A stretch of 64,000 nucleotides of DNA, taken from assembly GCF_006149045.1 (NCBI RefSeq), contig NZ_VBSN01000038.1, positions 496,001 through 560,000 of the forward strand, given 5' to 3'. The notes beneath the pieces were generated by a model, which worked only from the letters and a program-made list of their open reading frames with translations, searched no databases and was not told the origin of the DNA. How positions within the stretch are numbered: position 1 is the first letter of the stretch; each line of letters opens with the position of its first letter. Origin of the DNA: Dyadobacter flavalbus (GTDB lineage Bacteria; Bacteroidota; Bacteroidia; Cytophagales; Spirosomataceae). Positions 36,968-45,699 of the stretch are shown one piece after another. The position numbers and the translations under genes are program-made.

Positions 36968-37037
36968 TTCACTTCTCACATTTCACTTCTCACATTTCAC
37001 TTCTCACATTTCACTTCTCACATTTCACTTCTCACTG
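36968..37037. repeat. 14-bp tandem repeat TTCACTTCTCACAT, five copies
   Basis: Copies start at 36968, 36982, 36996, 37010 and 37024; the last is changed at its end. The 14-mer is two heptamers (TTCACTT + CTCACAT) of the same type as the blocks flanking the S23 gene near 4.4-4.9 kb. It sits 27 bases past the Dabb stop. The gap 36656-37064 holds only this, the polypurine tract, a promoter and a terminator. Confidence 0.92.
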
Positions 37038-37064
37038 TGTACATGCATACTTCCTCAATCGAAT

Positions 37065-37463
37065 TTACCGCTTTGGTCCTACTGCATCATAAATCACCAC
37101 TTTTTCCCATAACTGCGCATAATTGTTCCTGAAATCGTCATGGATCGGGTGTTTCTGATAAGCTTCTTCATCTGCCGGGCTGTCGAAAAAGCATAGCCAC
37201 GAATAGGCATAAGTGCGCTCGATCACGTCGCGGTTTGTTTCTGCCGGCGTTCCGATGTGGACCATTTTGATGGTCGGACATTTGGCGAGCTTGTTCAACC
37301 CTTCCAGCAATTTGTCTTTGTCGGCCGTATTTCCCGGATTTTTCAGATAGAACAGAACATGGTGTACAAACACGTTTTTAGCTGCCGGTTCCGTTGATAT
37401 GCCCATACCCACGCCAGCCGCAAGGCCGCTTTTAACAAAATTTCTTCTTGATTGCTGTTTCAT
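37065..37463 (-). CDS. Tat-exported Dabb (stress-responsive alpha/beta barrel) protein
   Basis: 132 residues. The N terminus MKQQSRRNFVKSGLAAGVGM is a twin-arginine signal. The Dabb domain starts at VHHVLFYLKNPG and runs through YAYSWLCFFDSPADEEAYQ to HDDFRNNYAQLW. Dabb domains dimerise and their roles vary. Downstream of a DUF1080 gene on the same strand (36 bases), which suggests a shared periplasmic function in sugar or osmolyte breakdown. Confidence 0.85.
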   Translation of the reverse strand: MKQQSRRNFVKSGLAAGVGMGISTEPAAKNVFVHHVLFYLKNPGNTADKDKLLEGLNKLAKCPTIKMVHIGTPAETNRDVIERTYAYSWLCFFDSPADEEAYQKHPIHDDFRNNYAQLWEKVVIYDAVGPKR

Positions 37464-37499
37464 TGACTTCTTGTAGTAAAACTGGAAATTAACTATTCT

Positions 37500-38368
37500 T
37501 TAAAATAATCCTGCGTAATCTTTTGGCATCGCAGAAAGCTCTCTGATCATAATATTACGATAAAATACTTCCGCCGCCTCACTCTGCAGCTGGATTTTAC
37601 CACTGATCATCGGGACCTCCTTCCCTTCCGGCGTGATGTAACGCGAATTGTTCAGCACCATCACGACATGGCCGTTGACAATATGCAGACTTTTTCCTTC
37701 ATAGCAAATCAGTTCGAGCGTAGTCCATTCGTTTGCAGGGCTTTCATAATTTCCCGAACGCATGCAAAAATAATCCCCGCCGCTTTTAAAGGTTCCAAAA
37801 GGCTGCTTTTCGTCTGCTACCCGGTTCATGACGCCTTCGGACGGGAATGAACGAATGTCAATAGCCGAATTGGCCTGGCACCAGAAATCGCCCATATGTC
37901 CTTCCATGATCTGGAATTCCTGCGACAGCATCCATGTACGCCAGTATTCGGCACCGGCCTCACCGGTGGAATGATACAAATTCCGGAGTCCCGCAGTTTG
38001 TCCAGTCGGGGTTCATATTTCTTATCTCCCCATTTTACCTGCAGTCGGAGATGATAATTCTTGTATGAACTGCGTGTAAACAGGCATCCGTACGTTTCAC
38101 CGCTGATCCGCAGCACCGGGCTTCCGGATTCATTTATAACTGAAAAAACTTTTCCGTTATCCTTGTTATAACCAACCGGTGCAACCGGATTGCCGTTTAC
38201 GTCCTTCGGTACTTTTCCATTATAACCATTTTTATGCGCATAGCTCAGGTAATTCTCCCACTGGCTGAGGTCTTTATCCAGAAGCGGCGTCCATTCATCC
38301 GCACTTCGCATGGAAAAAAGGGCGCAGACTGTTGCTATCGCCGCTGAAAAGATAAATGTGAGTTTCAT
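37500..38368 (-). pseudogene. DUF1080 (3-keto-disaccharide hydrolase) protein, split by a frameshift
   Basis: The N-terminal frame (ATG 38368, MKLTFIFSAAIATVCALFS signal) runs EWTPLLDKDLSQWENYL to KLRDSGI. The remainder (YHSTGEAGAEYWRTWMLS to MPKDYAGLF) lies in another frame. One extra A in the AAA run at 37978-37980 (T on the coding strand) restores the family sequence KLRDSGILYHSTGE. DUF1080 proteins are concanavalin-like secreted enzymes acting on 3-keto-glucosides or glycosidic bonds. As written the gene is broken near codon 130. Confidence 0.85.
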
Positions 38369-38408
38369 AGATGTATTTATTTCTGTCGTTTGAATCATTA
38401 TGCAAAGG

Positions 38409-38416
38409 CAAATGTA
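38409..38416 (-). promoter_or_regulatory. -7 box for the DUF1080-Dabb unit
   Basis: TACATTTG on the minus strand matches TAnnTTTG, 40 bases upstream of ATG 38368. No clear -33 box. Confidence 0.45.
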
Positions 38417-38487
38417 AAAACCTGAAATCCGATCGCATGGTAAAAATCCATTATAAATTGGTAGGTTTATGGTTATATTAAAACCTG

Positions 38488-39324
38488 ATGAAACGATACA
38501 TTCTCCATACGCCTTTCAGCATTTACCATTTCGAAGCTGCAACCTGGGACCACTCTGTCCATAAGCATACCTATTTCGAGATTATCTTTATACTGAAAGG
38601 AAGCGGCATTCACCGGATCAACGGCAATGCTTTTCAGTATGCCGAAGGCGACGTCTTTCTGCTGGGGCCCGAGGATTTCCATCACTTTGATATTCAGGAA
38701 TTGACAGAGTTCAGCTTTGTCCGTTTCAATGAATCCATTCACAAACAGCTGCCCGGAGACAAAGACCGTCCGTGGCAGCCCATCATCCGCACTTTGCTGA
38801 ATACCTCATCCCAAAGCCGCGGGTCCATTGTAGCGGATAAGCCGGAAAAGCAAAAACTGCATCATCTGCTCGCCGTGCTGGAAGCAGAATCTTCCGACGA
38901 TCAGTCGCAGTATTTTGAGGTAATCCGCGATAGTCTGATGCGGAGCATGCTTATCATTCTGGCCCGGAACCTGTTCAGCCAGACACAGAGCAGACCTGTA
39001 ATGAAGGATTCGGCAGAGGCCATCCTGATGTATATCCGGCAGCATATTTACAGACCGGAGAACCTGACCATTGAGCGTCTGGCCGAACATTTTCATTATG
39101 CGCCTGCTTACATCAGCCTGTTTTTCAAAAAGCAAACCGGCGAATCCCTGAAACAATATATCATCAAACATAAAATCAAACTGATCGAGGCGCGGTTGCT
39201 TTACAGCCAGCTGACACTGAGCGAAATTGCTGACGAATTTGGCTATACGGATGAAAGTCACCTTTGCAAACAGTTCCGGAAATATACCGGCACCACGCCT
39301 ATTGCCTTTCGGATGCGGGTTTGA
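38488..39324 (+). CDS. AraC family transcriptional regulator with cupin sensor
   Basis: 278 residues. The cupin-type N-terminal domain has the HKHTYFEIIFILKGSGIHRI segment. The C-terminal HTH pair is LTIERLAEHFHYAPAYISLF and LTLSEIADEFGYTDESHLCK with the closing YTGTTPIAFRMRV. It is divergent from the DUF1080-Dabb genes and upstream of a beta-barrel receptor gene; control of either is plausible. Confidence 0.92.
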   Translation: MKRYILHTPFSIYHFEAATWDHSVHKHTYFEIIFILKGSGIHRINGNAFQYAEGDVFLLGPEDFHHFDIQELTEFSFVRFNESIHKQLPGDKDRPWQPIIRTLLNTSSQSRGSIVADKPEKQKLHHLLAVLEAESSDDQSQYFEVIRDSLMRSMLIILARNLFSQTQSRPVMKDSAEAILMYIRQHIYRPENLTIERLAEHFHYAPAYISLFFKKQTGESLKQYIIKHKIKLIEARLLYSQLTLSEIADEFGYTDESHLCKQFRKYTGTTPIAFRMRV

Positions 39325-39413
39325 TAAGCGTGTATGCAAGATAATTTCAGGCGGGGATGCAACATTTTCCATTTTTTCAGATCCATTGATTGAAAACTTA
39401 GCCATGGACTTGT

Positions 39414-41834
39414 ATGAAGCATCTTTTACCCGCAGTACTGATCCTTTTTGCATCATTTTACGCGCATGCTCAAAATTATAATGTCAGCGGAAGCGTCAGA
39501 AACCAGCAGGACGAGCCGGTTCCTTACGCTGCTGTTTCAGTCAATAATTCCGCTGATTCCGCACTGATCAAAGCCGATGTTGCCGATGACCACGGCTTGT
39601 TCAGAATATCCGGGATTGGTCCAGGCACCTATTTTATCCGGATTTCATCCGTTGGCAGCAAATTGTTCCAGTCGCCGGCATTTTCAGTAACGGACTCCGA
39701 TGTAAATTTCCCGGTTTTCAAATTGCCTGCAGATACGCAGCAGCTGAACGAAGTCAAAGTAACTGCCGCCAGGCCGCTCATTGAAGTCAAAAACGACAGG
39801 CTGGTTTTCAATATCGAAGGAAGCATTAATGCTACGGGTTCCAACGCGCTGGAATTACTGCAGAAATCGCCGGGTGTTCAGATTGATAAAGATGAGAACA
39901 TTCTGGTAAAAGGAAAAACCGGCGTCCGGATTTATATCGACGGACGGCCATCGCCTATGAGCGGAAAAGACCTTGCATCTACGTTGAAAAGCATGAATTC
40001 GGCTGATATTGAAGCTATTGAAATCATCACCAACCCATCCGCCAAATATGACGCTGCCGGCGATCTCGGCATTATCAATATCCGTCTGAAAAAAAATGTA
40101 AAGCTGGGAACGAACGGGAATTTAAGTCTGGGCGCAATGTTCGGCATCACGCCCAAATACAACGCTTCCCTGAACCTGAATCACCGGGATAAAAAAGTCA
40201 ATGTATTTGGTTCTTACGGCTTCAATCAGGGTGCCTGGCACAATACAACTTACGATGACCAGGTCCTGAATGGCGTAGCTTACAACAAAATCTGGCACGG
40301 CATCTGGCGCGACACGACGCACAGCGCGAAAATCGGAGCGGATTATTTTATCAATGCAAAAAATACGCTTGGATTCAGCGCCAACGGCAGGATCAGCCAT
40401 CATAACGGCGGCGGACAAAGTGAAACATTCATCAGCCGGCGGCTGAACATGGAAGGCGATTCGCTTATGCTTTACTCACAGACTTCCAATCCGGAAAAGA
40501 ACAAAAACCTGAACATCAACCTGAATTATCATTATGCCGACACAACGGGCCACGAACTGAATATAGACGCTGATTACGGAAAGTTTGTGTCACGCGGGGT
40601 CAGTTATCAGCCCAACAAGTATTTTTTCCGTATGGACGAAAAGGAACCGCTTGAAAGAAATTATGTGAGCAAAACACCCGTGGACATCACCATCCGGTCA
40701 TTCAAGGCTGACTACGAGCAGCCGCTGAAAAAGGGAAAGCTTGGCTACGGCTTCAAGTTATCGGATGTAAAATCGGACAACACTTTTGATTTTTTCAATG
40801 TACTCAACCAAGTAGAAGTCATTGATACCAGCCGCAGCAACCGGTTTAAATACACGGAACGCGTCTATGCGGCATATGCCAATTACAATGTGGCAATTGG
40901 CAAAAAGTGGGATTTACAGGCTGGCATCCGCGCAGAACAAACCCAGTCACTCGGCGACCTCACGAGCTTTAAACATAATGACCTCGACAAAGTGGACACG
41001 ACTTACCTCAATTTTTTTCCAAGCGGCGCCATTTCTTTCAAGGCTTCCAAAAACCACAACTGGAACCTGAATTACAGCCGCCGGATCAACCGGCCGAGTT
41101 ACCAGAACCTGAACCCGTTTGAATACCGTATCGACGAACTTGTTTACTCCAAAGGAAACCCGTTTCTGAAACCGGAATATGCCAACAGCTTTAAACTTAC
41201 GCATGTTTATAAAGCCAAACTGACCACGTCGCTCGGTTACCGGAGAACGCGGTTTCCGGTTGCAGGCCTCCGCATTCCTTACGACAGCAGCCGCACCTAT
41301 TTTATAACCCAAAACCTGGACCATTCGCAAAGCTTCAATCTGGATATCAGCATTACAACAGCCATTACCAAATGGTGGGACATTTATTTCAACATCGGCG
41401 GCTACCATAATATTTGGAAAGCAGCGTTGCCGGGCGGCCTCATCATCAACAACACAACAACAGCGTTCAACATGAACGGCCAGAATACCTTCAAGCTGAA
41501 AAATGACTGGACACTGGAACTGACCGGATGGTATAACTCCCCTTACCGCCGGATCGATTACAACCGGGGAATGGGCATGATGGATGCGGGTATCCAGAAA
41601 AAGTTCTGGAAAAGCAATGCGACACTGAAAGTTTCATTCAGTGATATTTTTCATACGGCCCGGGGCGGATACGAATCGGAATACGCGGGCATCAAAACCA
41701 ATCTGCGTTTCCGGTTCGAAGGCCAGATGCTGAAGATCAATTTCAGTTACCGTTTCGGAAGCAAGGAAATCAATGCTGCCCGTAACCGGCGTACCGGCTC
41801 AGAAGACGAGCTGAACAGGATCAAAGGCGGCTGA
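39414..41834 (+). CDS. Outer-membrane beta-barrel protein with carboxypeptidase-regulatory-like domain (TonB-receptor-like)
   Basis: 806 residues. Signal peptide to AHAQ; residues of about 20-105 form a CarboxypepD_reg-like domain (VSGSVRNQQDEPVPYAAVSV). A TonB-plug-like segment follows (KSPGVQIDKDENILVKGKTG, ITNPSAKYDAAGDLGIINIR). The rest is a barrel of the OMP_b-brl_3 type ending INFSYRFGS. No SusD partner is adjacent, unlike the SusC proteins here. Likely ligand: peptide, siderophore or unknown. Just downstream of an AraC gene. Confidence 0.9.
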   Translation: MKHLLPAVLILFASFYAHAQNYNVSGSVRNQQDEPVPYAAVSVNNSADSALIKADVADDHGLFRISGIGPGTYFIRISSVGSKLFQSPAFSVTDSDVNFPVFKLPADTQQLNEVKVTAARPLIEVKNDRLVFNIEGSINATGSNALELLQKSPGVQIDKDENILVKGKTGVRIYIDGRPSPMSGKDLASTLKSMNSADIEAIEIITNPSAKYDAAGDLGIINIRLKKNVKLGTNGNLSLGAMFGITPKYNASLNLNHRDKKVNVFGSYGFNQGAWHNTTYDDQVLNGVAYNKIWHGIWRDTTHSAKIGADYFINAKNTLGFSANGRISHHNGGGQSETFISRRLNMEGDSLMLYSQTSNPEKNKNLNINLNYHYADTTGHELNIDADYGKFVSRGVSYQPNKYFFRMDEKEPLERNYVSKTPVDITIRSFKADYEQPLKKGKLGYGFKLSDVKSDNTFDFFNVLNQVEVIDTSRSNRFKYTERVYAAYANYNVAIGKKWDLQAGIRAEQTQSLGDLTSFKHNDLDKVDTTYLNFFPSGAISFKASKNHNWNLNYSRRINRPSYQNLNPFEYRIDELVYSKGNPFLKPEYANSFKLTHVYKAKLTTSLGYRRTRFPVAGLRIPYDSSRTYFITQNLDHSQSFNLDISITTAITKWWDIYFNIGGYHNIWKAALPGGLIINNTTTAFNMNGQNTFKLKNDWTLELTGWYNSPYRRIDYNRGMGMMDAGIQKKFWKSNATLKVSFSDIFHTARGGYESEYAGIKTNLRFRFEGQMLKINFSYRFGSKEINAARNRRTGSEDELNRIKGG

Positions 41835-42009
41835 TTTTCCGGCTACATCTCATAAAGCAGTTAAAAACAACAATCCGGAGAATGAAAACGGCGCCTTTTC
41901 TTATCCGGCAACTCCGATTTCAGCATGCTGGTTTCACCGTCAGTTACAAAAAGTATTGAAGGATCAAGTAATGTTATTCAATGGATAAAATACCTCGGTG
42001 AATTTTCTA

Positions 42010-42017
42010 TAAATTTG
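42010..42017 (+). promoter_or_regulatory. -7 box for the 42062 gene
   Basis: TAAATTTG matches TAnnTTTG and predicts a leader of about 38 bases. No convincing -33 element. Confidence 0.5.
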
Positions 42018-42061
42018 CTTCCAAAACTTATTCATTTATTATCCTCACCAAAACTATCAGT

Positions 42062-42499
42062 ATGAAATTGTTTATTACGATTTGTTCATTATGTTTCATT
42101 TCCCTCTTTGTAAATGCACAGGATTTTGCCCCGGATTCAACAGTAACCATTCAGAAACAACAGCTTTACACCCTGGTACCCAACGAAGATCTGTCGGTAA
42201 AAGGACAAATTGATGCGGAAAGAAATTATGTAAAATACAAGGGCGCAGCAACAGGAACACTCATTGCGAGCCTTGTATCTCCGCTGATCGGGCTTATACC
42301 CGCAATCGCAACATCATCAACAACTCCCAAGATTGAAAATCTCGGTTACCCGGATGAATCGCTTTTCAGACAAGCCAATTACCATGCGGCCTATACGCGC
42401 AAGGCTAAAAAAATAAAGCAGGGAAAAGTATGGAAAAACTGGGGCATCGGCTTTGGTGTCAACCTTGCACTCATTCTGCTGCTCACCGCCGGACAATAG
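42062..42499 (+). CDS. Secreted or membrane hypothetical protein
   Basis: 145 residues. A signal peptide (MKLFITICSLCFISLFVNAQ), then a glycine/alanine hydrophobic hairpin (GAATGTLIASLVSPLIGLIP, about residues 61-80) and a C-terminal hydrophobic segment (GIGFGVNLALILLLTAG). Basic residues (KAKKIKQGKVWKNW) precede the last helix. I do not recognise the family; it could be an envelope protein with two membrane-inserted segments. Confidence 0.7.
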   Translation: MKLFITICSLCFISLFVNAQDFAPDSTVTIQKQQLYTLVPNEDLSVKGQIDAERNYVKYKGAATGTLIASLVSPLIGLIPAIATSSTTPKIENLGYPDESLFRQANYHAAYTRKAKKIKQGKVWKNWGIGFGVNLALILLLTAGQ

Positions 42500-42832
42500 C
42501 TTTTTAGATCTTAAAGAAAATACTTACCCGGACGCGCGGAAAATGCAAGCTGAGTTGGCGCGTTTGTAAATTTTGCATAACCAAATACAGTCCGGATCAG
42601 GGCACTGTGTTTGGTTATTTTTATATCCATTCCATTCGGATACTTTCCGGAAGAAGTTCATAACCATTTGAGCGGCAGAAATTTGCAAGCATCGGTACTT
42701 TCCGGCATTAAGTGCCTTTGTGTTTGTGAACCATTTCAATCTGATCCGTACAGACAAGTTTTTTGAGCCATAGAGGAAATTCAAAATGAAAAGCAACACG
42801 CACCTTTGTATTGTTAAATCAAAACAATCACA
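42500..42832. other. Gap before the aldo/keto reductase
   Basis: 333 bases. A 92-codon minus ORF (42799-42524) has unlike-protein composition and I do not call it. No terminator, repeat or -7 box is clear. Confidence 0.45.
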
Positions 42833-43804
42833 ATGACAACGATACCAAAAATCAACCTCGGCAACAATGGCCCGCTCGTTTCCAAAATCGGATTAGGCTG
42901 TATGAGAATGTCACCCGTATGGGGAAGCCAGGCGAATGATGAAAATGAAAGTATAGCAACGATTCAGATGGCACTGGACAGCGGCATTAATTTTTTAAAT
43001 ACCGGCGACTTTTACGGCAGCGGCCACAACGAGCTGCTTGTTGGCAAAGCCATCAAAGGCCGGCGCGGCGACGCATTCATCAGTGTCAAGTTCGGGGCTA
43101 TTTTTTACAACAATCAATGGATCGGACTGGACTTGCGGCCAATAGCAATCAAAAATTTTATTAACTATTCGCTGGTCCGTCTGGGCGTGGAAACCATTGA
43201 TCTGTATCAGCCCTGCCGACTGGACAACAGCGTTCCCGTAGAAGATGTGATCGGAACAGTCGCAGACCTGATTCAGGATGGCAAAGTGCGGCATCTGGGC
43301 GTTTCCGAAATTACCGCGGATCAGCTTCGCAAGGCCAACAGCATCCATCCCGTAACAGCCCTGGAAATAGGCTACTCGCTGGCCGACCGCCAGATTGAAA
43401 GTGACCTGCTTCCTACGGCAAAGGAACTCGGCATCGGAGTTGTGGCATTTGCGAATACAGCAGAGGGATTGCTGTCCGGCGATATGAAGGCGCCACTTGC
43501 ACCCGATGCCTATCAGAACCATTTCCCGCGTTTTCAGGGAGAAAATCTGATCAGGAACCTGGAAAAAGTAGCGCTTTTGAAGCAAATGGCGAGGGAAAAA
43601 GGATATACACCGACACAACTGGCCATAGCCTGGGTAAATGCGCAGGGTGAGCAGATTATGCCGCTGGTAAGCATGAGCCGCAGATCGCGGTTGCCGGAAA
43701 ATATCGAAGCCATGTCCATTGCATTTACAGCGGAAGAATTAAATTTGCTTCATACACATTTTGCACCGGGTGCCATCCTTGGCGGTACCTATCTGCAGCG
43801 ATAA
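42833..43804 (+). CDS. Aldo/keto reductase
   Basis: 323 residues. The AKR features are in order: LGLGCMRMSPVW-like start, GINFLNTGDFYGSGHNE (catalytic Tyr in DFYG), SVKFG (Lys), LDNSVPVEDVIGTVADLI, VRHLGVSEITADQ and the C-terminal TPTQLAIAWVNAQG. The usual catalytic Asp-Tyr-Lys trio is visible, but the catalytic-His position (normally LYQxHR) reads LYQPCRLD, with Cys at that position. It reduces aldehydes or ketones with NADPH. An AraC gene follows with a terminator between. Confidence 0.88.
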   Translation: MTTIPKINLGNNGPLVSKIGLGCMRMSPVWGSQANDENESIATIQMALDSGINFLNTGDFYGSGHNELLVGKAIKGRRGDAFISVKFGAIFYNNQWIGLDLRPIAIKNFINYSLVRLGVETIDLYQPCRLDNSVPVEDVIGTVADLIQDGKVRHLGVSEITADQLRKANSIHPVTALEIGYSLADRQIESDLLPTAKELGIGVVAFANTAEGLLSGDMKAPLAPDAYQNHFPRFQGENLIRNLEKVALLKQMAREKGYTPTQLAIAWVNAQGEQIMPLVSMSRRSRLPENIEAMSIAFTAEELNLLHTHFAPGAILGGTYLQR

Positions 43805-43818
43805 CAAGCCAAATAACA

Positions 43819-43846
43819 GCGGAGCCGCTTGTAAGCTCCGCATTTT
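43819..43846 (+). terminator. Hairpin terminator after the aldo/keto reductase
   Basis: GCGGAGC (43819-43825) pairs with GCTCCGC (43835-43841) across a 9-base loop, followed by ATTTT. Confidence 0.6.
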
Positions 43847-43853
43847 ATGACTT

Positions 43854-44672
43854 TTGAAAGTGACCAATCCAACTGAAATTATTCCCGGCGTTATTTTCTT
43901 CTCCTACCTTTCCACAATGAAAAAGGAGAAAGTGGCATTTCTGAAACACAATACGCTGGTAATGCTGGTCTCAGGCCGGTTTTCAATGGAAAATGCGCAT
44001 GAGAAAATATCCATGAAGAGCGGAGAAATGTTGCTGATCCAGAAAAACCAGTTGGCAGAAATCACCAAAACACCGCTGGAAAACGAGCATTATCAAACGA
44101 TTGTAATAAGCCTGCAGGAAAATCTGCTCAGGCAAATTGCCCTGGAAGAGCAAATTGAAACCGGCAGAAAATACACCGGCCCACCCAATATCCTGATTCC
44201 CGGAAACGATTATTTGCGGGCCTTCTTCCAGTCCATCATTCCCTACGTCCGTAATCCCGACGAGAAATTAACAAATTCGATGGGCATGCTTAAAGTAAGA
44301 GAAGCAGTTCACCTCCTGCTTCATGCCATGCCATCATTACAGGAATTGCTGTTCGATTTTTCTGAGCCGTATAAAATGGATCTTGAGAAATTCATGCTTC
44401 ATAATTTTCAGTATAACATACCGGTCGAAAAATTTGCGCACCTGACGGGAAGAAGTCTGGCGGGTTTCAAACGTGATTTTCAAAAGACATTCGGGATGTC
44501 GCCGCGGCATTGGTTACAGGAAAAAAGGCTTTACGAAGCGCGTCATCTGATAGAAACCAAAAACAAGAAGCCATCTGCCATTTACCTTGATCTGGGATTT
44601 GAAAGTCTGTCCCATTTCTCCCATTCTTTCAAGAAGAAATTCGGAAAAGCACCAACGGACTGGACTGTTTAG
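43854..44672 (+). CDS. AraC family transcriptional regulator
   Basis: 272 residues if started at TTG 43854; GTG 43860 is equally possible. No ATG is available before the conserved NPTEIIPGVIFFSYLS opening, so a non-ATG start is likely. The DNA-binding domain reads IPVEKFAHLTGRSLAGFKRD and KPSAIYLDLGFESLSHFSHS ending FGKAPTDWTV. It probably regulates the aldo/keto reductase upstream. Confidence 0.88.
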   Translation: MKVTNPTEIIPGVIFFSYLSTMKKEKVAFLKHNTLVMLVSGRFSMENAHEKISMKSGEMLLIQKNQLAEITKTPLENEHYQTIVISLQENLLRQIALEEQIETGRKYTGPPNILIPGNDYLRAFFQSIIPYVRNPDEKLTNSMGMLKVREAVHLLLHAMPSLQELLFDFSEPYKMDLEKFMLHNFQYNIPVEKFAHLTGRSLAGFKRDFQKTFGMSPRHWLQEKRLYEARHLIETKNKKPSAIYLDLGFESLSHFSHSFKKKFGKAPTDWTV

Positions 44673-44731
44673 GATGATAGTTCACGTGCAGCTTCCAAGC
44701 ACTTCAAGGCAGGCCATACCGTGCACAAGTA

Positions 44732-45079
44732 GGCTCCTCCGGAGCCGGCTCTTTACCGAAATGGTTTGCATCTTTTCTAGATACAGAAAGCTCCGCAGGA
44801 GCCAACTGTTTCTAGAAAATCTAATTAAAACCCACATTAGACCGGCTCCGGAGGAGCCCTCTGTTTATAGAATTACAATGGAGAAAACTGTACAGCAATG
44901 GCTCCGGAGGAGCATCCTGTTTATAAACATGCAAATGAAAAAACCGCATCGAACCGGCTCCGGAGTAGCCCTCTGTTTATAGAAATGCAACGAAGAAAAC
45001 CGTACAGCAATGGCTCCGGAGGAGCATCCTGTTTATAAACATGCAAATGAAAAACCAACATTGGACCGGCTCCGGAGCC
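44732..45079. repeat. Palindrome array: seven GGCTCCGGAGGAGCC copies with 56-bp period
   Basis: Palindrome copies start at 44732 (inverted, GGCTCCTCCGGAGCC), 44789, 44844, 44900, 44956, 45012 and 45068 (shortened). Spacing is 57, 55, 56, 56, 56, 56. The intervening ~41 bases share the motif TCCTGTTTATARA and A-rich text. Pairs of units also repeat at 112 bp (44844-44955 with 44956-45067) at high identity. The units have no ORF. The array fills the gap between an AraC gene and gdx (both ends converge on it). Confidence 0.92.
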
Positions 45080-45128
45080 CCACCCTGCCTTTTGCGACAA
45101 CTACATGCATCCAATGCTCACGAACCAT

Positions 45129-45449
45129 TCAATGATCTGAAGTAAGCTTCAGGACAATCAGCCCCGCCACGATCAGTATTACAGCAAGCACACGTGCAAA
45201 ACTGACTTGTTCACCAAGAAAGACAATCCCGACGATAAATGAACCGACTGCTCCTATTCCCGTCCATATTGTATACGATGTACCGAGCGGTAAAGTACGC
45301 ATTGCCATTGCCAGCAGCCCGAAGCTGGCTATCATGGCAATAATGGTAATGGCTGTTGGCGTGATCCGGGTGAAACCTTCTGATTGCTTCATAAAATAGG
45401 CCCAAACAATTTCCAAAAGCCCGGCAATCACTAAATAAATCCAGGACAT
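45129..45449 (-). CDS. gdx: Guanidinium exporter, SMR family (Gdx/SugE)
   Basis: 106 residues, four membrane helices. The opening [20 protein letters not shown] carries Glu13, the conserved proton/substrate residue of Gdx. [20 protein letters not shown] and [19 protein letters not shown] complete the SMR pattern of the SugE branch. It antiports guanidinium against protons, probably as a dual-topology dimer. A guanidine-II riboswitch directly upstream supports the guanidinium assignment over generic quaternary ammonium export. Confidence 0.92.
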   Translation of the reverse strand: MSWIYLVIAGLLEIVWAYFMKQSEGFTRITPTAITIIAMIASFGLLAMAMRTLPLGTSYTIWTGIGAVGSFIVGIVFLGEQVSFARVLAVILIVAGLIVLKLTSDH

Positions 45450-45467
45450 GACATGAATCAGTATGAT

Positions 45468-45512
45468 CCGGTCGTCCGGAAGTAATTCCCACTACGGGAG
45501 AGGTCGTCCTCT
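45468..45512 (-). ncRNA. Guanidine-II riboswitch (mini-ykkC)
   Basis: On the minus strand two small hairpins with ACGA loops occur in tandem. The first is AGAGG-ACGA-CCTCT (45499-45512) and the second CCGG-ACGA-CCGG (45468-45479), 19 bases apart. Two stems closing on G-ACGR-C loops are the diagnostic feature of the guanidine-II class. The second stem ends 18 bases before the gdx ATG, where folding could control ribosome access. Guanidine binding turns expression of the exporter on. Confidence 0.88.
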
Positions 45513-45558
45513 TGTTACACTCCATACTTTGCAGATGCTTAATGCAGGGGATATTTTA

Positions 45559-45566
45559 CAAATATA
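45559..45566 (-). promoter_or_regulatory. -7 box for the riboswitch-gdx transcript
   Basis: TATATTTG on the minus strand matches TAnnTTTG. The start point would be about 40 bases before the first riboswitch hairpin. No clear -33 box. Confidence 0.55.
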
Positions 45567-45635
45567 AAATAAACTTCATGACCGGACGCCGGATTGGCCT
45601 GAATTAAGTGTATACACAAGAAAGCATAGGAGAAC

Positions 45636-45677
45636 AAAAAAGCGGTTTGACAATCGTATGACTGTCAAACCGCTTTT
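45636..45677. terminator. Bidirectional terminator after the Gfo/Idh/MocA gene
   Basis: A 15-bp stem (AAAAGCGGTTTGACA, 45638-45652, with 45663-45677), a 10-base loop and a T-run on the minus strand. It separates the oxidoreductase gene from the gdx promoter. Confidence 0.9.
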
Positions 45678-45699
45678 CAACTTCCGTATATAAATTTAC

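Noticed and set aside
42524..42799. 92-codon minus ORF before the aldo/keto reductase
   Set aside because: No recognisable family, no signal and irregular composition.
44732..45079. CRISPR array
   Set aside because: The repeats are short palindromes and the intervening sequences are themselves repeated, not unique; no cas genes are present.
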